From Pseudomonas sp. HN11 (GTDB taxonomy: Bacteria > Pseudomonadota > Gammaproteobacteria > Pseudomonadales > Pseudomonadaceae), in NCBI RefSeq assembly GCF_021390155.1, contig NZ_CP089985.1, forward strand, positions 2,367,001 to 2,431,000: a DNA stretch of 64,000 bases, in the 5' to 3' direction. Under the pieces are notes generated by a model. It saw only the letters and a program-made list of their open reading frames with translations. It did no database searches and had not been told where the DNA came from. This document shows, one piece after another, positions 1 through 12,500 of the stretch (position 1 is the first letter of the stretch; the number at the start of each line of letters is the position of its first letter). The translations under genes were made by a program, and so were the position numbers.

Positions 1-1
1 C

Positions 2-337
2 GCTACCAACCCGGACAACTGGGTACCGGTATTCGCTGCTACCGCAAGCGGCCCAGCCACCTTCGCTTACCCATCCAGCGGCTACCCGATCCTGGGCTTC
101 ACTAACCTGATCTTCAGCCAGTGCTACGCCGACGCTACCCAGACCACCCAAGTGCGTGCGTTCTTCGCCCGTCACTACGGTGCTTTCGGTAACAACGACA
201 CCGCCATCAGCAACAACCGCTTCGTACCGCTGCCAGCCAACTGGAAAAAAGCCGTGCGTGACACCTTCGCCACCGCTTCCAACGCTCAAGGTATCGGCAA
301 CACCAGCGTCTGCAACGCCATCGGTCGTCCGCTGTAA
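2..337 (+). CDS. DING/PstS-type phosphate-binding protein, C-terminal part (5' end outside window)
   Basis: The reading frame is open from the window edge and ends in TAA at 335-337, giving about 111 C-terminal residues. The end NTSVCNAIGRPL and the run YPILGFTNLIFSQCY are typical of DING proteins, the secreted PstS-like phosphate-binding family of fluorescent pseudomonads; some P. aeruginosa members (LapA) are annotated as alkaline phosphatase. Members bind phosphate in the periplasm or outside the cell and are induced by phosphate starvation. Position just upstream of the giant exoprotein gene matches the P. aeruginosa PA0688/PA0689-PA0690 order as I remember it. The N-terminal DINGGG signature lies outside the window, so assignment rests on the C-terminus and context. 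Confidence 0.85.
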   Translation, partial: ATNPDNWVPVFAATASGPATFAYPSSGYPILGFTNLIFSQCYADATQTTQVRAFFARHYGAFGNNDTAISNNRFVPLPANWKKAVRDTFATASNAQGIGNTSVCNAIGRPL

Positions 338-364
338 CCCACGCTTCAACGACCTGCAACACCG

Positions 365-398
365 ATCAGCAACGGCCTGTGCCGTTGCTGATTTTTTT
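365..398 (+). terminator. Rho-independent terminator after the DING gene
   Basis: A perfect 12-bp stem (ATCAGCAACGGC at 365-376, its complement at 381-392) with a CTGT loop is followed by six T. It begins 27 nt after the stop codon and separates the DING gene from the next operon. Confidence 0.92.
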
Positions 399-414
399 GC
401 GTTAACAGCCCTGC

Positions 415-441
415 ATGAACTTTGCGTGACAGAAGTTCAGT
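415..441 (+). promoter_or_regulatory. Pho-box-like element upstream of pdtA, shared with phdA
   Basis: This 27-nt stretch (ATGAA at 415, TGACA at 427-431, AAGTTC at 433-438) matches 21 of 27 positions at 19756-19782, upstream of phdA. Read on the minus strand it has CTGTCAC followed 11 nt later by AGTTCAT, resembling the two 7-nt repeats of a PhoB box (CTGTCAT consensus). P. aeruginosa pdtA is known to be induced by phosphate depletion. A GGCAACC-N14-CGT arrangement at 452-475 could be an ECF-type promoter but is weak. The functional assignment is inference. Confidence 0.4.
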
Positions 442-521
442 CCCGCGCCTCGGCAACCGCCTAACCCTCATACGTGAGCCTGTCTCGGCCCCAGCGCGAT
501 AACAAAGAAGGAAGATTCCAG

Positions 522-3500
522 ATGGTTCGCTGCAAATCACCGGTTAACCTCAAAGCCCCAGTGACAGTCCTGCGCCTCAAGCCCTTGGCCCAGGCCATTG
601 CCTTGTTGATGGTGGCCGGTAATGCCCAGGCGGCCACGGCGTTCAGTTCTGGCTGGTTTGCCGACAAGGGTGCTTCCCAGGCGAGCACGGCAGCGCGCAC
701 CGGTGCCGGCCAGGTTCCCGGTATTCCTTCGCTGAACCAGCAGGCACAGGTCAAGCAGCAGTTGGCGCGTTCCATCAGCACATTGAACACCAGCGTCGCG
801 GCGATTGCGGCCCAGCAGGCGGCGCAAGCGGCGGGGCGGCAGGCGGCGTTCGGCCAGGTCTCGAACATCCCCGATGGCTTGGGCAAGGGCGGCCTGCAGG
901 TCGATAACAGCCTGACCCAGGGCTGGACCAACGCCAAAGGCCCAACCCAGAGCCAATCCGGCGGCAAGACCACGGTGACCATCGAGCAGACCGCCGACAA
1001 GGCGATCCTCAACTGGGAAACCTTCAACGTCGGGCGCAATACCACTGTCGACTTCCAGCAGCAGTCCACTTGGGCCGTGCTCAACCGCGTCAATGACCCC
1101 AATGCCCGCCCCAGCGAAATTCAGGGCCAGATAAACGGCGCGGGCACGGTGATGATCATGAACCGTAACGGTGTGGTCTTCAGCGGCACCAGCCAGGTCA
1201 ACGTGCGTAACCTGGTGGCGGCGGCCGCGACCATGACCGATGACCAGTTCACCCAGCGCGGCCTGTATGTCGACACCAATGGCACCCAACCCACGTTCAC
1301 CGATGCGGCGGGCAAGGTGGAAGTACAGCGCGGCGCGCTGATCCAGACACACACTGCCGCCACCTCCACGGACTCAGGCGGCTATGCCTTGCTGCTGGGC
1401 AGCGAGGTGGAAAACGCCGGGACCCTCATCACCGCCAAGGGTCAGACCACCCTGGCGGCCGGCGACAGCTTTTACATTCGCAAAGGGGTCGGCACGGCGG
1501 GCAACGACCGCTCCACCACCCGTGGCAATGAAGTGGCGACCCGCCTCAAGGCTGGCAGCACCGCCGGTAAAGTCACCAACAGCGGCCTGATCATGGCCTC
1601 CACTGGCGACATCACCCTGACCGGTCACCAGGTGCAACAAAACGGCGTGGCCCTGGCCAGCACTTCGGTGGACACGCGCGGCACGATTCACTTGCTCAAT
1701 GCCGCCAGCGACACCAGCGGTAGCGTGACCCTGGGTGAGGGCAGCACCACCGCGATCCTGCTCGATGCCAGCGGCAGCACGGCCCTCAACAGCCAGAAAG
1801 ACAACGGTCTGATCAAGCTTGACGGCACGCCCGCCAACCTGATCACCGGGCAGTTCAACAACCTCAGTGCGGTGGTTGACCGTACCGACCAGTCGCGCAT
1901 CGAGATTGTCAGCGGCGGCACCGTGGACTTCCAAAAGGGCTCGATCACGTTGGCCACCGGCGGCCAGGTAGCGGTCAGCGCCGGCCAGCGCAGCCTGGTG
2001 CGTGATGGCGCGATGATCGATGTGTCGGGTGCCATCGGCGTCAAGGTGGCGATGCAAGCCAACAACATCAAGATCAACGTGCAGGGCAACGAGCAGCGCG
2101 ATGCGCCGGTCAACCGTGACGGCGGGCAACTGATCAACAATGACGTGTGGGTCGACCTGCGCGAGCTGGTGTTTGTTCCGGCCGGCACCAACGGCTACGC
2201 CACCGACCGCTGGTACACCGCCGGCGGCTTGCTGGAAGTGGGCGGCTACCTCGGCACCCAGGGCCACTCGGTGGGCGAGTGGATGGCCCAGGGCGGCACC
2301 GTGACCTTTACCGGCAAGGAGGTGGTGACCCAAAAGGGCGCGCAGATCAACCTGTCGGGCGGCACCGTGGATGTGCAGGCCGGTTACATCCAGCAGACCT
2401 GGCTCAAGGGCCCGGATGGCCGCTTGTATGAGTTGTCGAAAGCGCCGGGGGACATTCTCTATTCCGGTTTCTACAAGGGCTATGAAGACAATAGCGCGCG
2501 CTGGGGCCAGACCGAGTATTACTACAACCCGCTGATCGCTCCCCAGCGTCGCTACGAAGCCGGTTACACCGTGGGCCGCGATGCCGGCAAGCTGGTCGTC
2601 GCCTCCGCCAGCGCAGTGCTGGAAGGCCAGGTGATCAGTGACGTGTTCCAGGGTGACCGCCAGACCCAGGCACCCAACATCAACCTCGACGGCTACCAGC
2701 AATCCCAGAAAGCCAGGGCCCAGCGAGCGCAACTGATCATTGGCCAATACATTCCGATCTATAACAAAACCACCGGCACGCTACGCTACGCCCTCAGTGG
2801 TAGCTCCGACCAGGTGCTGATCGACAGCAACACCCGGAAAATCGCCAGTGGCCTGGACCTCAACACCGTGCTGCCGCTCGATCGCCAGGGCAAGATCCTG
2901 CTCGACAGCGATCAGCTCAATGGCTACCAACTGGGCGCGGTCAAGGTCGCTGCCAAGCAGCAGGTGACCGTCAATGGCGCGCTCAGTGTGGCGGACGGTG
3001 GCGATATCACCTTGTTCGGGCCGGGTGTGCAGATCAATGCCAACCTCACCGCTCACGGCGGCAGTATCAACGCCGGCAACATTCTCAGCCAGGTCGATCC
3101 GCTCAAGGCCGGTGCGGTGGCGGATTCGATCCTGGCTGGTGGTTCGAGTGTGAACGTCGCTGCTGGCGTCAAGCTGGACGCCAGTGGCCGCTGGAACAAC
3201 CTGGCGCTGGACCCGGCCGCCAGCGCGGGAGTGGCCTATGTGAACGGTGGCAAGGTTTCCCTGCGCAGCGCCAGCAACGTGAACCTGGCCGCCGGCAGTG
3301 TGGTGGATGCGTCTTCCGGGGCCACCCTTGGCGTGGATGGCAAGCTCATCGGCGGCAAGGGCGGCAATGTGACCCTGGGCGCCCTCGGTGCCTTGGTTCT
3401 GGAGGGTGACGTGCGCGGCTACGGCGTCAACGGCGGCGGCACCCTGGCGTTGCAGGCGCATAAAGTGCAGATCGGCGACAGTGCCACTGCGGTGGGCAGC

Positions 3501-6500
3501 GACACCCTGAAACTGGCCGGTGACTTCTTCAACAAGGGCTTCTCGGCCTACGACATCACCGGCAATGAAGGACTGATCGTCACGGACGGTACTCAGGTCG
3601 ATGTCAGCCTGCCGGTCTACCGGTTAGGTGCTCAAGCTTCAGGTATGCCAACCGGTAGCGATCCAGCCGCCGCACTGGAGCGCTGGACACCGCCGCTGTA
3701 TCAGGAAGACGCCGCCAAAGGTGTGCTGACCCAACACCGCGGCGCCGGCTTGAGCCTTACCGCCGGCCATGTCAATTTCACCGCCGCGCAACTGGCGACC
3801 ACGGCGCTCACCGTCGGCCAAGGCGCGGTCATCAATGTGGACCCTGGCCAGGCGATCAACCTGCGCAGCGTCGGCCAATTGACGCTGGACGGCACGCTCA
3901 ATGCCTGGGGCGGCAGTGTCAGCCTGGGTGGCTTGAATACGGGCGCTTCAGAAGCGGTGAACGCCATCGGCCATGGCCGTTCGATCTGGATCGGCGAACA
4001 GGCGGTGATCGACGTCGCGGCACGGGCGGCGACGGCGGTGGACAACCGTGGACGCAGCTATGGCCTGGTGCGCGACGGCGGCAGCATCAACATTGGCGGT
4101 ACGTTCGACCTGAACACCGGCCTGGCCAAGGCCAGTGACTTGTTTGTAGTGGTGCGTAACGGCGCGCGCCTGGAGGCGTCCGGCACCCAGGCCCTGATAA
4201 ACGTGGCGGGGCAGGGCGCCGTGCAAGCGGCCAGCAATGGCGGCAGTATCACGCTGGCGTCGAATAATGGGCTGTACCTGGACGGCAGTTTTGTTGCCAG
4301 GGCCGGTGGCGCCGGGGCGGCGGGCGGCGGCCTCAATGTGGCGTTAGACACCCCGTATTACCAGAAGGCGTCCGTCACCGACCGCGTCCTCAACGCGCGT
4401 GAACTGGTGCTGGGTCAGACACGTCAGCCGACGACGCTGGCCGGCACCGCCGAAGACGCCGCCGCCAGCCTGGAGTACGGCCATGGTCGGTTGGGTGTGG
4501 ACAAAGTCGGCGCGGGCGGTTTCGATAACCTGGCGCTGTTGAGCAACGGCCTGTTGAGTTTTGATGGCGACGTGACCTTGAACATGGGCCAGAGCCTGCG
4601 CCTGTATAGCCGTGGCTACGGCCTCAGCGACAACGCGGCAGGCAACTCGCGCATCAACCTGTCGGCGCCGCATCTTCTGTTGGCGGGTTTCCTCGCGCCT
4701 GAAGAGACGGGCAAGGACTTGTATGTGCGACCGGTGCCGGTGCTGCCGGCCCCGTCCCAGCGGGCAACCGAGGCGCAATTCAACGCCTCGGGCAGCCTGA
4801 TCGACGTGCGGGGCAATGTCATCTTCGGCAACCGTAGCCACCTGTTGCGGGCGGACAACAGCCAGGCGAGCCTTGAGCGTCGAGGATTCGATCAGGTCAA
4901 CCTGACCAGCCAGGGCGACCTGCGCTTTCTCGCCGGTGCAGCCGAAAACGACATCATTACCGGTGTCAGCACGCAGTTGCTGACCCAAGGCGATATGACC
5001 TTGCGCGCCGCGCAGCTGTACCCGGCCACTGAAGTCAGTGCCCGCGTCATCGCCGGTTACCGTGGGCAGTCGACCACCACGTCCCTTGACCTGGATTTCG
5101 ATCCCTTGCGTACGCTGACCATCGGCCGCGTGGGCAGTGCCGATGCGCCTATCCCGTATTCGGCGTTTGGCCGCCTGCAACTGGGCGCTGCCACGGTGCG
5201 CCAAGGGGGCGTGGTACGCGCCCCCCTGGGGTTGATCGATATCGGCAGTATGGGCAGCAGCGTGGTGCAACTGCTGCCCGGCAGCCTGACGTCGGTGAGC
5301 GGCAAGGGGTTGATGCTGCCTTATGGCGGGACGCTGGATGGCCAGGTCTACAAGTACAACGGTAAAACGGTGAAATTTATCGGTCAGGGAGGGGTGCCCT
5401 CCCGTGAAGTTGACCTGAATGTCGGCGTCGTGCTGGGCGGCCAGACCATCCGCGTGCTGCCGGATGCTACGTTGGACCTGTCCGGCGGAGGCGATTTGCT
5501 GGGCGCCGGCTTTGTTTCGGGGCGCGGTGGTTCCACGGATGCGCGCTACAACCCGTTGGTGCAATTTGGCGCCAATGGCGGGTTTGTCCTGCCGGGACTC
5601 TCCACCAACCCGATCTATGCCATTGTGCCGGGGATACAGCCGGGCGCCGCGCCGGTCGCGGCAGAGGGAGGGGCCGTGACGCCGTTGGTCGGCCAGCAGG
5701 TCACCCTCGGCGCCGGTGTACCGGGATTGCCGGCGGGTACCTACACGCTGATGCCGTCGACCTACGCGTTGCTGCCGGGCGCCTTCCGTGTCGAAATCAA
5801 CGGCCTGGCCGGGCTGGGCAGCGGTACCGCGACCACCTTGATGCGCAACGGTTCGTGGGCCACTTCCGGGCACCTGTCGATTGCCCATACCGGGATCAGC
5901 AACAGCGTGGCCAGCCAATTGATCCTGACCTCTGCCGACACCTTGCGGCGCTATTCCCAGTACAACGAAACCCGTTACGCCCAGTTCGCCAGGGCTGATG
6001 CGGCCAGGTTGGGCGTGCCACGGCCGATGCTGGAGGCCGACGCGAAAACCTTGAAGCTGGCGCTGCGTCCGGGAGACGGCGCCGAGGCCTTCTCGTTCCA
6101 GGGTATCGGGCGCTTTGGCGCTGCAACGGGAGGATATGGTGGCACGGTTGCAGTCATCGACCGCAGTCAGCAAGGGATCGAAGTGGTTGGCGCAGGGCAG
6201 GCGGCGACAGCCGGGTTCGCCGGCATCACCTTCAACGCCGATAGCCTGAATGCATTGGGTGCCTCACGGCTGATGGTGGGTGGGATGACGGCGGTGGAGT
6301 ACGGCCAGTCCGGGAACTTCATTTACCTGGCGGGCGGGGTCAATCGCGCCCAAAGCAACGTGACCTTGCGCAATGGCGCAACCCTTGCCGCGCCGGAAGT
6401 GTTCCTGGTCAGTGATACCGGCTCGATCGTCGTGGAGCAGGGTGCTTCGATCAATACCCTGGGGCGCGGTAATGCCAGCTACGATGCCCGCGACGGCTAT

Positions 6501-9500
6501 ATCTACCAAGTGGCCAACATGCTGGCGGTGTCCAATGGGCTGCTCAATGTGATCAGTGCGCCCAAGGTGGGCGGCGTGATCAGCCAGGGAATCAACATCG
6601 GAGCCTGCAGCAGTGGTGCGTGCAGTGGCCAGACCGGGCTGTACTCCAACGGCAGCATCGTGGCCCTGACCGACAGCACCTTCCAGCTCGGCGACCAGGT
6701 GCGTTACGGCACCCGTCACCTGAACCTGGGCGTGAGCACCATCAACCTGGGCAGCGCCGACGCCTTGGCCGCAGCGGCCGCGACGAATCGCTTGCCGGCC
6801 GGGCTGACGCTCAGCCAGGCGCTGCTTGATCGATTGCTGCGCGGCGATACGCAGTTCGGCGCACCGGCCCTTGAAACCCTGCAGCTTTCGGCCCGCGACG
6901 GGTTCAACTTCTACGGCAATGCGCTGCTGGACACCTATGACCCGCTCACCGGCAAATCGCTGCTGAGTAACCTGATGCTCTCCACCCCGGCCCTGTACGG
7001 CGCCGGTGGTGCCAACGACGTGGCGGCGATCCACACTGCCAACCTGATCTGGCTGGGCGCGATCACGGCGCCGGGCGCGGTGGTGGCAGGTGGCGCGGGC
7101 ACCGGCAGCGGGCGCCTGGATATCAACGCCGAGCGAATCGAGTTCGGTTATGGCGCCTTTGGCCAGCCAAGCAACGTGAAAAGTTTCGACCGCCTCGCCC
7201 TGGGCTTTACCAACGTCAATCTGAACGCCAGCGAGCGCATCACGGCCAACCATAAGGGCAGCCTGTCGGTGTACCAGAGCCAGGGCACCTATGACCCGGT
7301 CAGCGGCTTTCAGTACAGCGGCGGCAACCTGACTATCCGCACGCCACTGATGACCGGTGAAGCCGGCTCGGTGAACGTGATCAAGGCGGGGGGTGCGATC
7401 GACATCGGCGCGTCCGCCGGCCCGCGTGGCGCGGCCAGTGGCCAGGGTGCCGAACTGTCCCTGCAAGGCGACAGCATTCGGCTGGCCACTGCGGTGGTGT
7501 TGCCCAGCGGCAAAGTCAGCCTCAGCGCCCGTGGCGATGTGGTGTTGACCGATGACGCATCGATCGACGTGGCCGGTCGCTCCATCCCCTTCAACGACGT
7601 GACCCAATACGGTTGGGGCGGCGATGTGCGGCTGGACAGCCGCAGCGGTAATATCCTGCAGGCGGCGGGTTCGACCATTGACCTGTCCGCGAAGAACAAC
7701 CAGGCCGGCAGGCTGCGCGCCGTGGCAACGGACGCGGCCGGGGGCATCGTCGACCTGCAAGGCAAGATCCTCGGCAGCAGCAGCGGCCACTACCTGGCCG
7801 GCGGCACCTCAATGCCGTACCAGGCCGGCACCGTGGAAATCCAGGCGCAACGCCTGGGCAGCAGCGGCGTCCTCGACCAACAGTTCGCCGACCTCAACCA
7901 GCGCCTTAACCAGGGCGAAGTGTTCGGCGCGCGCAGCTTCCAGCTCAAACAGGGTAACCTGACCATCGGCAACGGGCTCAAGGCCGGCACCATCAGTGTG
8001 TCGGTGGACAATGGCAGCCTGCGCGTCAATGGCCTGGTGGATGCCAGCGGCGAGCGAGTCGGCAGCATCAACCTGGCCGGCAAAAATGGTCTGACCCTGG
8101 ATAGCGCGGCGGTACTCGACGCCCATGGCAGCAAGCTGCGCGTGGACAGCTACGGTAAGATCATCGACGCGCCGAACCGCGCCATGGTGGTATTGGGGTC
8201 GGGCACCGGCCAACTGACCTTGGCCGATGGCGTGCGCATCGACCTGCGTCATGGCACCGACGGCGCGGCCGGCAACGATGGGCGCAATCGCGGCACCCTG
8301 GAGCTGAATGCGCCACGGTTGTTCAACCCGGACGGCAGCAGCAATGACATCAATATCGACGCCAGCGGGCGCCTGACGATCCAGGGCGCGCGCTCGATTA
8401 CCCTCAACGGCATGGCCACCTACGACGATGCCCCGGAAAAAACCGACACGACCGCCAGCGGCAGGCCGTATCAGGAGATCACCCAGGGCTACCTGGATGG
8501 CAAGCACGCCTTGAGCGAGGCCTTTATCAATGCCGCGCTGCTCAATAACGATTTATTGCAAAACAAACTCGCCGGCTTGAACAACGCCACGTATGCCGAT
8601 GCCTTCCACCTGCGCCCAGGCGTGGAAATCGTCAGCAAGACCCCGGACGGCGACCTGGTGGTGCAAGGCGATCTGGACCTGTCCGGCTATCGCTACGCCA
8701 GCCTCAACCCCAACAGCCAGAAGAACAACGCGGTGTATGGCAGCGGCGAGTCCGGCAGCCTGACCCTGCGCGCCGGCGGCGACCTGAATATCTACGGCAG
8801 CATCAACGACGGTTTCGCCAAGCCGCCGGTGTCCGAGGATGACAAAGGCTGGGTGCTGTTGCCGGGTGTCGATTTCAGTGGTGGGAATATCGTGGTGCCG
8901 GGTAATGGCGTGACCTTGGCCGACGGTACTGCCTTCCCGGCGGGCGCCACGCTTAACTACGACTTGCCGATCAAAGGCTTGACGGTGGCTGCCGGCACGC
9001 GCTTGCCGGTAGCCGCGACCTTGGACCAGGACCTGGTGCTGCCCGCCGGCAGCGTGTTGGCGGCGGATGTGCGCGATGCGGGCGGTAACCTGCTGTTTGC
9101 CGCCGGCACCTTGCTCAGCCAGGCGCAATCCCTGGTGGCGGGCACGCAACTGGGCGCTGGCACGTTGTTGACCGAGGGCACGCGCCTGCAAGCCATGATC
9201 TGGCCCAAAGGCGTGCCGCTGCCCACCGTGCACGGCGCAACGCTGAGCAATAACATCGTCTTGCTCAGCGGCACCAAGGCCTTGCCGAAGGGCGGACTGA
9301 TCCCCGCCGGCACCGATGTGAAACTGCCCAACGGGGCCACGTCGGTGCAGTTGCGCGTCGGGGTGTCCGGCGCCGCCGGCCAGGTGTGGGCGATCTCGCC
9401 GATGCTGGCCGAAGGCACTCAATCGTGGTCGTTGCGCCTGGTGGCGGGCGCCGACACCGAGGCGGCTGACAGCCGTATCCTGCAAGCCCACCCGCGCAGT

Positions 9501-12500
9501 GGTGACATTCACTTGGCGGATAACCACTACGGCATGTTTGCCAAGGAAATACCGGCCAAAGGCGTGCAAACCTGGACCGCCCAGGCAGTGATTGATATGG
9601 GCTTTGCCGGTGTGGTCGTCAAGGAAGGCGATCCGATTGATCAGGCGGTCCTCGATGGCTTCGGGCTGGGTTCAATCGAGGACTTCTGTGCCGCAACGCC
9701 GGAGTACTGCAAGCCCAAGGTGACGTATGTATTTACTCAATATGCGGCGGATGATCTGGCGAACAGTGGGATCAATGTCGTAGTCGGCACTGAAATGACC
9801 GATGCTTTTTTCCAGAGTATCGGTTACCCCTCGGTGGATGAGGTGTGTGCTACTGCTCCGGACTATTGCCTGCTGAAGGCGGATAAGGAATACGCTGCCA
9901 CACCTTCCAGCACGCGATTCAGCGTCATCCGCACCGGCACCGGCGACCTGGAATTGTTGAGTGCGGGCAACCTGAGCATGGATTCGTTGTACGGCGTCTA
10001 CACGGCCGGCACCTCGTCGACCGGCACCTTTGCCGGCGACCCTTACAACCTGCCCAAGGCGACGCCGACAGGCGCTGACCCCTCCAGTAAAACGGTGCTG
10101 AGCGATACAGGCAGCTTCTTTGAAAAGTTCGTCAATGGCTCGCCCACCAGCCTGTATCGGGCCTGGTACCCGGAGGCAGGGGGCAACCTGACGCTGAATG
10201 TCGGAGGGGACCTGAGCGGTCATATCACCAGCCTCACCGCGTTGAGCCCCGCGCGACCCAACCCCAAGGATGCCGGGGTGGACTCCGCTGCCGTCGGCAA
10301 TTGGCTGTGGCGCCAGGGCAGCAGCGACGTGGCGACGGGCGGGCAATCTCAGCCGACGGCCTGGTGGATCAATTTCGGCAGCTACACCGCGACGACGGCG
10401 GCGGACAAGATGCTCGGCTTTACCGGCTTCGGTGCCCTTGGCGGCGGCAACGTGGATGTCAACGTCGGCGGCGATGCCGGTGTATTGAACACGCTGGGCT
10501 ACAGCACCAGCCATGTCGAGGCGAACCCGCATAGCCAGGGCCTGGTACTGGCCGTGGGCAGTACGGGCCGGGTCGCCAGCGATGGCAGCCTGCAGTTGAC
10601 CGGTGGCGGCGATCTGCGCGTGCGCATCGATGGGGCGCTGAACCCGGCCAGCGTTGCCGACACCGCTGACCATCGTGATGGTGTACTGGTCAACCTACGA
10701 GGGGACGTGCAATTTCGCAGCGCCACCGTGGGCAGTGTCGACATGATGTATGGCAGTATCGCCAGGTTCCAGAGCCCCGGCGAAACCCGTGCCTACGATC
10801 CACTGGTCGCGACCCGTGGCGCGGCTCGCGGCGGAATGACCCTGGTGCCGGGTGATGCTACGTTCAATCTGCAGACCCTGGGTGACCTGGTGGTGCAGAA
10901 CGTCGAAGACCCTGGACGGGTCGTGCTTTCCCATCTGTCACCCTTCGTTCAGGGGGGGGAGCAGGGCACCGGTACCAGTTGGTTCACACTGTGGACCAAG
11001 GGCACGTCGATCGACCTGTTTTCCTTGGGCGGCAACCTCACGCCCTTCAGCCGATCCGATGCGACGGCTGACCTGGCGGTGGTCTATCCATCGATCGTCA
11101 GGGCCACGGCAGCCGGCGGCAGTCTTTATTACGGTAAGGCGGCAGAGACGCAGGCCAATGGCGACGACAACTACACTTACCCACTGCTGTTGGCGCCCGG
11201 CGAAAATGGCCAGTTGCAGTTCCTGGCCCAGGATTCGATCTACGCCGGTGGCATGACCGTCAGCCAATCCGGAACGGCCCAAAGCACCATGGCGACCCCT
11301 TGGCATCCGGCGTACCAGGGCCGCATCGGTAATGCGGTGAAGGCCAGCAACCTGTCGGTCAACGGCAACTCGGGCAGTCAGCCGTTGTTTGTGTTCGGGC
11401 CGGGTACGGCTGGGCTGTCACCCGATGGCAATACTGAACCCGCGCGTTTTTACGCAATAGACGGGGATCTGGTCGGCGTCAGCAGTGGCCGCACGGTTGT
11501 CTTCAGTACAGCGGCGGGCAGCTTGCATGAAGGCCAGACCTGGTATGAGGGCAATGGACCGGTATGGATGATGGCGGGACGGGATATCGTCAGCAGCGGT
11601 CGGCGCTTCGGTCAGGAATCGACGGCTGTCGCGGACATTCGCACCCAGGACAACTTGATCATTCACAACAACCCCAACGACATCTCCGTGGTGTCAGCCG
11701 GACGCGACATTCTCTACAGCAACTTCCAGGTCGCCGGCCCCGGCCTGCTGGAGCTGTCGGCGGGGCGCAATATCCTCCTGACCGGTTCCGGGGCGTTGGG
11801 CGAATCCAGCGTGACCAGCCTCGGGCCCCTGTTGGCCGGGGACAACCGTCCTGGGGCGAGCATCGTCATGCAGGCGGGCGTCGGCCCCCATGGGCCGGAT
11901 TACCTGCGCTTTGTCGAGGCGTACCTGAACCCTGTCAACCTGGCGCAACCTGGCGAGTCGATTCAAGGCAGTAAGGTTGCCAAGACGTACGAAAACGAGC
12001 TGGTCACCTGGCTCGCCGAACGCTTCGGTTTTGTCGGCAACACCGAGCAGGCACGCGCCTACTACGCGGCGCTGCCCGCCGAGCAGCAACGGGTATTTGC
12101 CCGCGACCTGTACTTCGCCGAACTCAAGGCCGCAGGCCGCGAGTACAACACCGACGGCAGCGTGCGCCAGGGCAGCTACCTGCGTGGCCGTGCCGCCATT
12201 GCGGCGTTGTTCCCGGACAAGGACGTGGCCGGCAACCCGATCATCTACAAAGGCGACATCACACTGTTCGGCGGCTCGGGCGTGCACACCAACTTCGGTG
12301 GCTCGATCCAGATGCTTACCCCAGGCGGCAGCCAGACCTTCGGTATCGAAGGCGAGGCGCCACCGTCGACGGCGGGTGTGATCACTCAAGGTGCGGGAGA
12401 TATCCAGCTGTATTCCATGGGCAGTATCCTGCTGGGTCAGAGTCGCATCATGACCACCTTCGGCGGTTCGATCCTGGGCTGGACCAGCGAGGGCGACATC

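Noticed and set aside
4344..6173. 609-codon minus-strand frame within pdtA, and similar long antisense frames at 1374-2747 and 6264-7790
   Set aside because: Gln/His/Arg-rich antisense of a repetitive GC-rich gene; no domain or start signal.
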